DNA of 64,000 nucleotides from Lunularia cruciata (Eukaryota; Streptophyta; Marchantiopsida; Lunulariales; Lunulariaceae): assembly GCA_948567375.1 (NCBI GenBank), contig OX419755.1, positions 65,476,944 to 65,540,943 of the forward strand, given 5' to 3'. This document shows, in pieces, positions 46,354 to 56,687 of the stretch. The notes under the pieces are model-generated. The model did not search any database and was not told the DNA's origin. It saw only the letters and a list, made by a program, of their open reading frames with translations. The translations under genes were made by a program, and so were the position numbers. Within the stretch, counting starts at the first letter, position 1; the number at the start of each line of letters is the position of its first letter.

Positions 46354-46662
46354 TCATAGTGTAGAGATGCCACTACAAACCTTACACTCCAAATACTCCT
46401 TCCCAATCTTGAATGTAACAAGATGTAAGGTACAAAATGTAGAACCCTTTCTACCATCCACCATCATCAATCTACTTTCAATTATTGGCTTGATAATAAT
46501 ACTCAATTCCTTTGCTAATTGCATAAACATACAATTCTTTGAACTTCCAAAATCAATCAAAATCTTACAACCACTATTAAATATCATAGCTTGCAAGTGA
46601 AGCAAACTTGTATAGGTCGAGGCTTCAATCCCATTGGAACTGATCAAGTTCCCAGTAGGCAA
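46354..46662 (-). pseudogene. Retropepsin of A2
   Basis: The 102-codon frame contains ILIDFGSSKNCM where the family has (L/I)DSGAS, so the catalytic Asp is kept and the following Ser is replaced by Phe. Continues into VDGRKGSTFC and YLECKVC, ordinary for a Ty3/gypsy aspartic protease. Confidence 0.78.
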
Positions 46663-46679
46663 CTTGAAATCTCTTATTA

Positions 46680-47830
46680 GAATTCTTTGTTTTTCTGATC
46701 ATTTTGCTCCACAACCTCTATTCATGCAATTTGTTGAGATCACTCATTCTTGAGTGGACATTTAGCAATATGATGTCCCATCTAGCCACAATAAAAGCAT
46801 TGCCATTTTTCCGTAATCTTTCTCAATCTATTATACCAAGTGGTCTCTATTGGATAGCATCAATCTCCATTGGTGCCGGCTCCTCCACACGTGTGTAATA
46901 TGCTAGTTGGTTTTGTGAAGTTTGAGGTCTAGACCAAGTTGTCACAACCAAGGGACAAAGTGCTCTGCTGGTTGCATGGCTTCTTCCAAGTATTTTGGCT
47001 CTTGTATAGTCACTTCTAATTTGGTTTGTGACTTCAAGCCCCTCACAAATAAATACAAAGCTTCACTATTTATTATATCTAGAATTTACATAATGGTGTT
47101 CTAGAATTGCATGATGTAGCTTCTTATAGAACCAACCTACTTCAACTCTACCAACTTATCATGTGTAGCTAGTATGGCATTTATTACTTGGAATTGCCCA
47201 ATTATTGCACACTTGAATTCTTCCCATGTCAAGATTGGTGCAACAAATTTCCTTTCAGCTCGTTCCACTTGGAATTGCTACCATAGCTTTGCTGCTCTGT
47301 CCAATTGGCTTGAAGCTAAGAGAATTTTTTTCTGTTCATCTTGAAGATTTGTAGCCTTGAAATAACATTCACAATCAAATAAAAAATTCTCCACTATGCC
47401 TAAGAGATTCTTGTCATCAATACCTTGGGGTTTGAAAATCAGATTTGGTCTTCTCCTTCTTGAAATGGTACTCTCTCTATGTGCTCTTGTCATTGCTAGT
47501 CTCATTCATCCAACAATCAAGTACGGTGCTCAATTTGTTATTGTATAGCAATGATAACCTTGGGCATTGCCGCCATGGCTACTACTCTATCACACTAACC
47601 CTATTATCTAATTTACTAACACATAAATGCAATACGTCCACCATTCTCCATAAGTTCCAACCTGAAGTACCAAGGGTCTCTCGGACAAGGTGATTCCATT
47701 TAGAAAATTTTGCCCAAAACATGAGGTGATGAATATGTGAAGTAATGTTTCGGTAGTACCTGAATACAAAAATCCCAATGGTTTGGCAGAAATGGATTTG
47801 GTGGTCCATAAATTCCATTGATCCCATTCT
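46680..47830 (-). pseudogene. Gag of A2
   Basis: 47278-47505 encodes ENFLFDCECYFKAT and LDRAAKLW, typical retrotrans_gag capsid words. The CCHC knuckle at about 46756-46800 reads CFYCG, stop, MGHHIAKC, so one knuckle residue is replaced by TAG. The start region lies near 47863. Confidence 0.75.
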
Positions 47831-47844
47831 TACTCTAATACCAA
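47831..47844 (-). promoter_or_regulatory. Primer binding site of A2 (iMet tRNA type)
   Basis: Minus strand TTGGTATTAGAGTA lies directly inside the 5' LTR and differs by one base from TGGTATCAGAG, the complement of the 3' end of plant initiator Met tRNA. Confidence 0.8.
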
Positions 47845-48214
47845 TGTAAAAGACCGAGACCAAGGAGAGAAATAGGAGAATAGAATATCACATTGAGATA
47901 CTTGAGTGTGGGAAACTCCAAATGCCTAGCATGAGCTTTGGCTTTGGTATTTATAAAGATCATACAAGGCCCTGCCTTGAGAAGCTTCTCATGAAACTTC
48001 CTTAAGCCGCTTTCTTGGAGTGTAAGCTAAGTTAACCGAGAAGCTTCTCAAGAAGCTTCCTTCTAGAAGTTATTTACTTGGCATGCAAGCTAAGCTAGTC
48101 AGGAAGTTTCCCAAGAAGCTTCCTATATACTTCTAGAATATTCTAAGCTAATTTGTCCTATTTGCTACTTTGTTAGCCCTAACTAACTTCATCACTAAAC
48201 TCCATATTGTTATA
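47845..48214 (-). repeat. 5' LTR of A2 (370 bp)
   Basis: Minus strand begins TATAACAATATGGAG (TG changed to TA) and ends TTTTACA. Carries the same heat-shock-type core near 48130-48145 and a TATAAATA box near 47945-47955. Confidence 0.87.
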
Positions 48215-49560
48215 TTGATAGAGTTTGACAAGCTTTCAAGAAAGCCTACACAATGGGCTTTGATTTCACAAGAGTATGATGTCATTGGTGATCACCAACC
48301 TAGAATAGTGAATTTTGATGCAAATAGCTTGACTAGAAACCCATGGACTAGCTAGCATGATTAGACAAAAGCAAATTAGCATGGTATGATTGATAAGGAG
48401 ATAGTGCCAGGTTGGAGTGCATTTGCCTTTTTATGTGTTGATTGGAGCTATGGTGGTTTCTTTATCAATATATACAAGAGGGGTTGTTGAGGTCTCTAAT
48501 CCATAAGATTGAAGATATGAATACATGTCAGCAAGATATTTATGATGATATTTTGATGATGGACTATCTATGCATTGGTTTTGTCAGGTGGCACAATTAG
48601 TGCCAAGGAGTGGGACAATCTCCTTTAGCAAGCCAAGTAGTTTAGATTGGAATGTGGATATCTTATTTGGATATGGGAGGATGGTAGAGTGTAGGTAGTA
48701 ACCCTTTCATTTCAAAAACCACAATTGGTATGTCATGCTCATAAGGAGTCAAGACATTTTGGAGTGGAGTGGCCATATAGCTTACTCTTGAGTCATTATT
48801 GGTGGTGTGATTTTTAGACCTATATGCAATAGCTTGTTGCAAAATATATGTGATTGAGTTAGAGCATCATTCACTGCTCTCACGCCACAATCACACCATA
48901 TCGTAGGGTTGGGTTACCATTGGAATTTGGATTTTGCTGGACCTTTACCATTGATTGTGAGATATTATTGATACATTTTAATTATGGTGGAGCACTTCTA
49001 CAAGTGGATTGAGTTGGTGACACTTCATGACAAGTCCAATGAAAGTACAATTTCTTCATTCTTGGATAGTGTCTTAGTCATTTTGGTGTACCAATTGAGG
49101 TCTTGATCTATCAAAATATAAAGTTCTTGTGGGAGTTTCAAGTCTTTAATGACAAGGCCTTGATTGATCATCTTGTTATATCTTGAGATCACTCTAAAGT
49201 AGATAGTTTGGTAGAGAGAGTTGTTCAAACAATGAAAAGAGGATTACTTAAGTATGGTTTCCAAAGAGTCCACTTAAAAGATTGAGATCTTGGTTGGATA
49301 TGGACTATTGGTTTAGTTTACAAGTCTCTTTAGCATCCTTATCTATCTACTTCTTATTTTATGAACAAGATCCATATTTACTTGCAGCCATTCATCATGA
49401 TATTACTATAGTTTTGGACTTGGATGATCTAGATGTATGAGTGAATGCATGTTTTCAAGGGTAGAGAGTGATTCTTATGACCTTTGAGATATTAGCAATT
49501 GCACAACATAAAAGTACCTTATAATATGTCACTATTTGAGGGAGAGGTTATAGACCCTTG
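48215..49560 (+). pseudogene. RNase H end and integrase of D
   Basis: RNase H end reads IEFDKLSRKPTQWALISQEYD. The integrase zinc part (HKESRHFGVEWPYSLLLSHYWW), first core motif (LDFAGPLPLIVRYY), and the later block PLTIVEHFYKW-IELVTLHDKSNES are visible, with stops and shifts. The catalytic glutamate region lies near 49205-49260 (LVERVVQTMKRG). Confidence 0.75.
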
Positions 49561-49744
49561 ATCCATTAGTTTAATCTTGTTGAGTGTGTATATCTATCAT
49601 AAAATGCACCAATAACTCCTGATGTGATTATATGTCACACTATCTTGAGAATGCATGAGTTTTTTCCATCCAAGTCCTCATGTTGGAAAGGCATGGTGCT
49701 ATTTGGAATGATCATGTGCACAATACCAACTTCCAAACATTGAT

Positions 49745-49935
49745 GGCATGATAGATCCAAGCTTGGTAGTTGTACGGGTAGGCTTGTAGTGCATGTTATG
49801 TGGCTCTCTTGGAGGAGCTCCTATTATGTTTGTATGTGATAGTATTCAAGAGGATGGCATATGACATGTTTGACTCCTCCACTCACGATGGTTCCTCAAA
49901 GGCAATGGTTATGTTCTTGATGTTCTTGACACCTT
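49745..49935 (+). pseudogene. PHD finger of D
   Basis: Decayed copy of the C-terminal PHD finger: CMLCGS, the CDS-x region with its second Cys changed, W-H and a WLCS*C-like end, in the same position before the polypurine tract as in E. Confidence 0.7.
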
Positions 49936-50086
49936 AGCTCATTCATTCCTTATGTGATATAGATTGCAAACAAATGACTAAAAATAGGGTACAATAGCAC
50001 CTGTCCACTTGATCTTTGTCCACCATAGGGCATGCCATATATTTGTAGTAAATGGATATATGGAGTTATAGAGACCTAATCACCAA

Positions 50087-50191
50087 CTAGGGTGCAATTT
50101 TGGTACTTTAGAGTTTGTGTGTGACTTCTTACATGAGTAATGCTTCTATAGTGTTTGTTTTGTGTGTGTGTGTGTGTGGATATAGATATAT

Positions 50192-50226
<35 letters not shown>

Positions 50227-50503
50227 ATTTTATTTTATTTTATATTATTTTATTTTTTGTTGGCACCAAAGCTAGTTGACAAGATATTGGAGTGATAGTC
50301 TTGGTAGTCACCGTTATATCCATAGGTACTCAAGGACTACTTAGTGGCGGTGGATATTATGTTAGGTTCTTGATTGCACCGTTAGAGCCACCATTTTCAT
50401 TGCCAATGTTGTCAAATGTGCCATTTAGTGTGCCATTAAGGCTAGACTCCTTGGCCATCCTAGGAGTATATACTTTGAAGTGCAACTCTAGAGAGCTCAC
50501 TTC
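50087..50503 (+). repeat. 3' polypurine tract and terminal repeats of D, left part
   Basis: CTAGGGTGCA at 50087-50096 is the decayed polypurine tract. Segment a follows (50097-50215) and runs into TG, AT and TTTTA simple repeats (50160-50255), then the first ~250 bp of segment b up to the insertion point of E. Confidence 0.8.
50158..50256. repeat. Simple repeats (TG)n, (AT)n and (TTTTA)n
   Basis: Three adjacent microsatellites within D's segment a, at the place where B1 also has an AT run. Confidence 0.9.
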
Positions 50504-51723
50504 TGTCGTGCGTATATACATCGCTACACAACATACATCGCTGTCAACATCATACACTATAGAAGCACAACTCACACATAAGTCATACATAGACTCTAAA
50601 GTGCCACAATAATCAGATTGCTTAACAATTCAACTCAACTCAACTCAGATCAGTACTTGATCTGTCACTCTATAAACTGCCAACAACTGGGCACTGATTA
50701 CAGTCAAGCCACACCCACTCAAGCATAGAGAATCCAGGTGACGCTCGCCGGCCTCTGTCCACCATAGCCAGGAACTCGAAGGCTCAACATCAGAGAAGTG
50801 AGCTCTCTGGAGCTCACTTCGAAACTATACCCCCTGGACTCGAGCTAGCCCTGAAACCCTAACGGTCCCGCTGACGGCACACTCGACGGTGCAAACGGTG
50901 CAAAGTGACGGTGGGCCCCACCGTGAAGTCAGTACCCTGAACACGAAATCTAACCATCGGAAAGTAGTCCTTGAGAAACAGCTAGAATAACTCTAACTAC
51001 CATCACTGGAACTCTAGTGTCCAAGCATCTAGATGCGGAACTACAAATGGCGTGACAGCTGTTGTGCGTATATACATCGCTACACAACATACATCGCTGT
51101 CAACATCATACACTATAGAAGCACAACTCACACATAAGTCATACATAGACTCTAAAGTGCCACAATAATCAGATTGCTTAACAATTCAACTCAACTCAAC
51201 TCAGATCAGTACTCAGATCTGTCACTCTATAAACTGCCAACAACTGGGCACTGATTACAGTCAAGCCACACCCACTCAAGCATAGAGAATCCAGGTGACG
51301 CTCGCCGGCCTCTGTCCACCATAGCCAGGAACTCGAAGGCTCAACATCAGAGAAGTGAGCTCTCTGGAGCTCACTTCGAAACTATACCCCTTGGACTCGA
51401 GCTAGCCCTGAAACCCTAACGGTCCCGCTGACGGCACACTCGACGGTGCAAACGGTGCAAAGTGACGGTGGGCCCCACCGTGAAGTCAGTACCCTGAACA
51501 CGAAATCTAACCATCGGAAAGTAGTCCCTGAGAAACAGCTAGAATAACTCTAACTACCATCACTGGAACTCTAGTGTCCGAGCATCTAGATACGGAACTA
51601 CAAATGGCGTGACAGCTGTCGTGCGTATATACATCCCTACACAACATACATCGCTGTCAACATCATACACTATAGAAGCACAACTCACACATAAGTCATA
51701 CATAGACTCTAAAGTGCCACAAT
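50504..51723 (-). repeat. 3' terminal repeat array of E (a-b-a-b-a)
   Basis: Segment a (~107 bp) at 50504-50610, 51060-51166 and 51617-51723; segment b (~450 bp) at 50611-51059 and 51167-51616. The repeat period is 556-557 bp. Junctions read on the + strand GTGACA-GC-TGT(C/T)GTG between b and a: a 10-bp palindrome GACAGCTGTC in one copy. The polypurine tract on the minus strand (GCTAGGGGGGCG, 51724-51735) abuts segment a, which starts ATTGTGGCAC. Confidence 0.92.
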
Positions 51724-51890
51724 CGCCCCCCTAGCTGGCGGTTAGGTCCCTCTAACTCCAGATAGCCATCTACTCTAAGTATATGGTATACCCTCTAATG
51801 GGCAAAGATCAGGAGGCCGGGTGCTATGGAACCCCATCGTTAGTCGCCTGTCTGCAATCTATACCATATAAAGAATGAACTAGCTATAGG

Positions 51891-52367
51891 TCAAGTACAT
51901 CTAGGACATAACCACTGTCCATGAGGAACCACCGTGAGGGGAGGAGTCATACATGCCATATGCCATCCTCTTGAACAGCTATCACACACTAACATAGTAG
52001 CAGCTCCACCAGAAGAGCCACATAACATACACCTCAAGCCTGCACGTACAAGTGCCAAGCTTGGGTCCATAGTACCATCAATGTTTGGGAGGTGGCATGG
52101 CGCACAATTGCGCACATGATCCTTCCAAACAACACCATCATGTCCTTCTAACACAAGGACTCCAGATGGCAAAACCTTGCGCACTCTCAAGATAGTGCGG
52201 CCTGTAGAAACATCAAGTGTCGTCGGTGCTGTCTGCTGTAGATATACATAGTCTCCTCGATGAAATCGACGGATTGAGGGTCTATAACCTCCTCCTTGAA
52301 TGGTAGCATAGCGTAAAGTATCTCTATGCTGAGCAATCGCCAAGTTCTCAAAGGCCATCGGCATCAC
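51891..52367 (-). CDS. C-terminal region with PHD finger of E pol
   Basis: 158 codons in the same frame as integrase, from which it is cut only by TGA at 52368-52370 (TGG in C). Residues 30-90 form the integrase C-terminal SH3-like or GPF/Y-type segment (HRGDYVYLQQ, VLVLEGHDG). Residues 113-157 are a complete C4HC3 PHD finger: C113-x2-C116, C128-x2-C131, H136-x2-C139, C154-x2-C157. PHD fingers read histone H3 tails, often by K4 methylation state, so a role in choosing integration sites parallel to the chromodomain of A1/A2 is plausible but inferred. C, D and B1 keep the same domain. Confidence 0.9.
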   Translation of the reverse strand: MMPMAFENLAIAQHRDTLRYATIQGGGYRPSIRRFHRGDYVYLQQTAPTTLDVSTGRTILRVRKVLPSGVLVLEGHDGVVWKDHVRNCAPCHLPNIDGTMDPSLALVRAGLRCMLCGSSGGAATMLVCDSCSRGWHMACMTPPLTVVPHGQWLCPRCT

Positions 52368-52370
52368 TCT

Positions 52371-54896
52371 TCAAAAGATCTCTGCCCGTTGAGAACATGC
52401 GCTCATCCATACATCGAGGTCATCCAAGTCCAAAACTACAGTAGCATCTCGACGAATGGCTGCAGGTAAATCTGGATCTCGTCCATAGAGTAGAAAGTAT
52501 GGAGAGAAGGATGCTAAGGAGGCTTGCCGGCTGAACCGATAGCCCATGGCCAACCAAGGTAACTGGAGATCCCAATCTCCCAAGTGGCCTCTCTGCAAAC
52601 CATACTTTCGCAATCCTCTCTTCACCGTCTGAACCACTCTCTCTGCTAAGCCATCTGCCTCAGGGTGATCTCGGGATGTAGTACAATGATCAATCAAAGC
52701 CTTGTCACACAAGACCTGAAACTCTCCCAAGAACTCTGTACCCTGATCAGTCAAAACCTCAGCTAGTGCACCAAAATGACTAAGAACTCGATCCAGGAAC
52801 GAGTAAGCTGTCCCTTCACTAGACTTGTCAGGAAGTGCCACCAACTCAATCCACTTGGAGAAGTGCTCCACCATCACCAAAACATACCGATGATGTCTCA
52901 CAGTCAGCGGTAAAGGTCCGGCAAAGTCCAAACTCCAACGGTAACCCAATCCCATGATAGGTAATGGGTGTAACTGTGGCATAGGAGCATTGAATGATGC
53001 TCTAACTCGGTCACAAACCACACATCTGGCAACAAATTGCTGTACCTCGGTCTGCATACCGTGCCACCAATAATGACTCTGGAGTAAGCTATATGTACGC
53101 TTTACTCCAAAATGTCCTAGCTCCTCATGAGCATGACGGACCAACTGTGGTCTTTGTGATGGAAGTGGTACTACTCGCACTCTACCATCCTCCCATACAC
53201 GCAAAAGGTGTCTACCCTCCAATCTGAACCGTCTGGCTCGCTGAAGAACACGGTCTCTCTCCTTGGCCCCAACTGTGCCACCCACAACACCAGTGCGAAG
53301 ATAGTCCATCACTAAGACATCATCATGAATGTCTCGCTGAACTGTACCAATATCTTCACTCTCTGGATCTGTGACCTCAAAAACTCCTCCTGTATGCGCT
53401 GAGAGAGATATCACCAAAGTCTCTGCAAATATACACAGAAAGGCCGATGCATGCCAACCTGGCACCATCTCCTCATCTGTCTCACCATGCCAACGTGCTC
53501 CGGTCTGATCCTGCTGGCTGGGACATGGGTTTCTACTCAACCCATCTGCATCACGGTTCACCACTCCAGGTCTGTGAACAACCGTGAAATCATACTCCTG
53601 TAAAATCAGAGCCCATCGTGCAAGCTTCCCTGAAAGCTTGTCGGACTCCATCAACCACTTCAGCGGCTGATGATCAGTGATGAGAGTGAAGGGGTTACCA
53701 AATAGGTAACATCGGAAATGTGCTACTGCCCAAACTGCTGCCAAGCACTCTCCCTCATATGAACTATACTTTGCCTCTACTGAATTGTTGGAGCGACTAG
53801 CATAGGCCACCACAAACTCCTTCTCCTCATCATCATGTTGGGTGAGCACCGCTCCAAGCCCCAACATACTCCAATCAGTGTGAACCTGAAATGGTCGTCC
53901 CCTGATCGGTCTCCTCAAAATAGGAGCAGATGTCAACCTCTCCTTGAGCTCTACAAAAGCTCTCTCCTGCTCATCTCCCCAACACCACTCCTGTGTAAGC
54001 TTAGTCAGCTTCGTCAAGGCCTTGGCAATGGCACTAAATCCTCTAACATAGCGACGATAGAAGTTTGCCAACCCAAGGAATGCTCGCACTCTGCTCACAT
54101 CCGTAGGCCGAGGAATACGTGCAATAGCCTCCACCTTGGTCTGCTGAACACCAAGTCCTCCGGGGTAGATAGTGTGACCCAAATACTCAACCTGCTCATG
54201 GAAGAACCTACACTTCCCAGGATGTAATTTGAGTCCATGAGATCTCAACCTCTCAAACACCTCCAACAACTGTCTCTCATGCTCCTCCACAGTAGTGCTA
54301 TACACCAAAATGTCATCAATATAGCACCGAGCAAAATCCAGTCCAGCTAGGATCCTATCCATGACCCTCTGGAACTCAGCAGGAGCATTCTTCAACCCAA
54401 ATGGTAAGAATCTCCACTGATATAACACATCCTTGCCGTGAGGATCAATAGCCCAAAATGCTGTCTAGGACTTATCCTCCTCCCTGATCGGCAACTGATG
54501 ATATCCCGCTCGTAGATCCAAAGTACTGAAGACCTTTGCATGCCCAATCGCATCAAAAATCTCCTCCGGTGTAGGCATGGCATACCGATCAGCCCTGGTC
54601 TGTCGGTTGATAGGATTGTAATCTCCACACATCCGCCTATCTGTATAGTTGCCATGCATATCCTTCTTGGCTGGCATCACTGTCGCTGACACATACTCTC
54701 CATGTGAAATCTCCACCAAACCAGCCTCAAAAAGGTCACTACTCCGGCTCTGAATCAATGTCCTCTCCATCTCACTATATCGATAAGGACGTCGGAAAAC
54801 AGGTGTGTCACTAGTCAGCTCAATCCGTATACCAGGTCCCTTCAGAGCACCCAAATCCTTCATACTGAAGGCAAAACAACTCGTGTGACTCCTCAA
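52371..54896 (-). pseudogene. RT, RNase H and integrase of E
   Basis: RT N-terminus at 54465-54896 (MKDLGALKGP, GEYVSATVMPAKKD, CGDYNPINRQT, STLDLRAGYHQLPI) ends in TAG at 54465-54467, which is a Lys codon in C. The rest (54428-52371, 685 codons) is open: YIDD at residues 36-39, RNase H (VHTDWSMLGLGAVL, YSSYEGECLAAVW, LITDHQPLKWL), integrase zinc part (HAHEELGHFG...CVVCDR), first Asp (WSLDFAGPLP), second Asp (VLTDQGTEFLG) and Glu (ADGLAERVVQ). Domain order is that of Ty3/gypsy; integrase of the DDE type excludes a tyrosine-recombinase element. Confidence 0.9.
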
Positions 54897-54998
54897 GAAC
54901 CTCCAAACCCTCCGTCTTTCCTCTCCAGTAAGCTTGGGTCCAAGATCTGGCTCCCAAGTATCCTCTGTAATTGTAGTAGGAGTGGAAGACGTACTGAT

Positions 54999-55007
54999 TG
55001 GCTGCTA
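54999..55007 (-). promoter_or_regulatory. Candidate amber readthrough site UAG-CAG-CCA
   Basis: On the minus strand the frame that holds the methyltransferase ends in TAG followed by CAG CCA, and RT continues in the same frame. UAG-CAR-YYA is the readthrough signal of tobamovirus-type genomes. The same nine bases stand at the homologous place in C (about 37835), although those copies differ around it. It may separate a gag-protease-methyltransferase product from a longer product that includes pol. Confidence 0.55.
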
Positions 55008-56612
55008 TACTGGGCCCTTGGGAGCAATGGTGTCATGCTCCCGACCACTAGAGGTCCCAACCTCTGTGTGAAAAACTCCCTCCACTCTGGCTGCAAGCTC
55101 CATACGTCCTCTGGCTGCATCCCATGTGGACCAAGGGTGTAATCCAAGTAGCCCACGCTCACCTGGATGGACTCCAAGTAGACCACTCTCCCTAGTAGCT
55201 ACTGGATGTGTCCCAAGAATACCATGTCCACTCGGTCCATCGCCCCCAGCATGTGCCTGAATCGTCTCGATAGGCACAGGGCTCACAAGTGTCCGAGTGG
55301 TGATGCCTATCAAGCGCATCCTACGCTGCTCTGCCAAACCAAGGCTCACAATCCAGGTCAAACAGTTCAGGTCCATAGCCTGACCTAACACCTGACGCTT
55401 GGATGCCTCTGACACTGCTGGAACAGCGGTAATACCGGTGCAAAAACCCATCGCCCGCTCTCTCTCATCAGCATTGGGCTCCACCAACTGCTGTAACTGT
55501 GAGTCCCAAACAAGTCCAGGTCCTCCCTCTCGAAAAGCATGAGAGCCTGGGAAACTCATGAGTGTGGGAAATGCAGCTCTAGGCTGTCCAACTAGGTTCA
55601 CCACTGCCATGGGTGACCTATCAGCCACTACCACTGTCTGAGACTGACGCCCAACATCCAAGATATCATCAACAAGAATGTGGTCCAGTCACTAAATCCC
55701 ATCATAAGCACGCTGTAGAACCTCTCTGGGTAAGAGGTTTGTCCACCAAAGACGAAGACGATGAGCCCGTGATCCCACTCTGGCTGCATCTAACAATACA
55801 GCAGGTCCCATCCAAGAATGGACCTGATGTGTACTCGCCACCACTCTAGTGCAAGAATCACCCATCAATGGAACGTTCTCCAAAAGGTAAGCTGGAGAAA
55901 CAGACTGATGAACCTGGAGATGTCGTAGTATCCGTAACATCTCCCAAAACACACCAGAACGAGGATCCTGAAGACCCAAACCGTGGCCCGCACGTGTATG
56001 TCCCTGACATGGCCATCCAGAAATCACCAAGTGAATAGGCCCATGTCTCTCTAGGTCATGCGCCCCCAGTAAGGAAATGTCTCCTGGTAAGGCCTTCTGG
56101 TAACCTCTGACTGCTGACATTGGTAATAACTCCGGATACCGATAGGCCAAGTGTGCCACATGATGTAGAGAGACTCGCCTAGCAGTCTCATCTCTCTCTA
56201 CATACAAGTACCTCTGTACTCGGATACCCGCCTGTAACACCGCAGCTAGTCCGGTGCTGATCCCACCAAACAACTCTAATAGACATATCCCCTCTACTGG
56301 ATACTGCCAAGCAATGAGTGTGGTATCCAGAGGTGTCAAAGCAATCGCCTCTGGAGGCTCATCCTCACACTCATCCCCTGATGGTACGAAGGCTCCACTC
56401 CAAGCCTGCTGCACCAACTGATCTGCATGTTGCTGCAATGCCTCCTCTGAACTCCACAATGGAACATCCAAGGTGGATGGAACAATCCCACTTGTACTCC
56501 ATAGCCGAGTGATCTCCTCTGGTACTGGAGTATCCTCTGCATGGGCGTTCCCCTCTAATAAGTCACCAGGCCAAGTAACTACACCGCTGAAAGCCAAAAC
56601 TGATGCTGCCAT
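55008..56612 (-). pseudogene. DNMT3-like cytosine-5 DNA methyltransferase domain of E
   Basis: Transfers methyl from S-adenosylmethionine to cytosine C5. In the 306-codon part (56612-55692): motif I LLELFGGISTGL (residues 111-122), motif IV GWPCQG with catalytic Cys202, motif VI LLENVPLM (243-250), motif VIII SRAHRLRLWW (281-290). After TAG-TGA at 55689-55694 (Gln-Arg codons in C) the same frame carries motif IX (EPNADERERAMGF) and motif X (SKRQVLGQAMDL). Motif order and the words around I, VI and VIII resemble DNMT3 more than DNMT1, CMT or the rearranged DRM. A Gly/Pro/His-rich tail follows (GLLGVHPGERGLLGLHPW). It sits between protease and RT in one frame with both. C and D carry it too. 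Confidence 0.9.
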
Positions 56613-56687
56613 GGTCTCGGACTGTAGTGAGCCAAGACTGCCACTATTGAAGCGTACTGGTAGGCGACATACCCGTCCCTCACCAGA

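Larger units (their letters stand above)
42724..48214 (-). mobile_element. Ty3/gypsy chromovirus A2 inserted in D
   Basis: Two LTRs (42724-43115 and 47845-48214) flank, on the minus strand, gag, protease, RT, RNase H, integrase and chromodomain, with a primer site and a polypurine tract in the expected places. It is the same family as A1. The bases flanking the two LTRs do not form an obvious duplication, and D has lost about 970 bp at the junction, so the right flank was probably altered after insertion. Coding frames are broken by many stops. Confidence 0.92.

Noticed and set aside
53835-54227. Long plus-strand frame opposite RT/RNase H of E, also present opposite C (36661-36909)
   Set aside because: Antisense shadow of conserved pol coding sequence; repeats only because pol is conserved.
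55008-56612. Methyltransferase as an independent host gene
   Set aside because: It is in one frame with the protease before and RT after, is on the element strand, has no introns or own promoter, and recurs at the same place in C and D.
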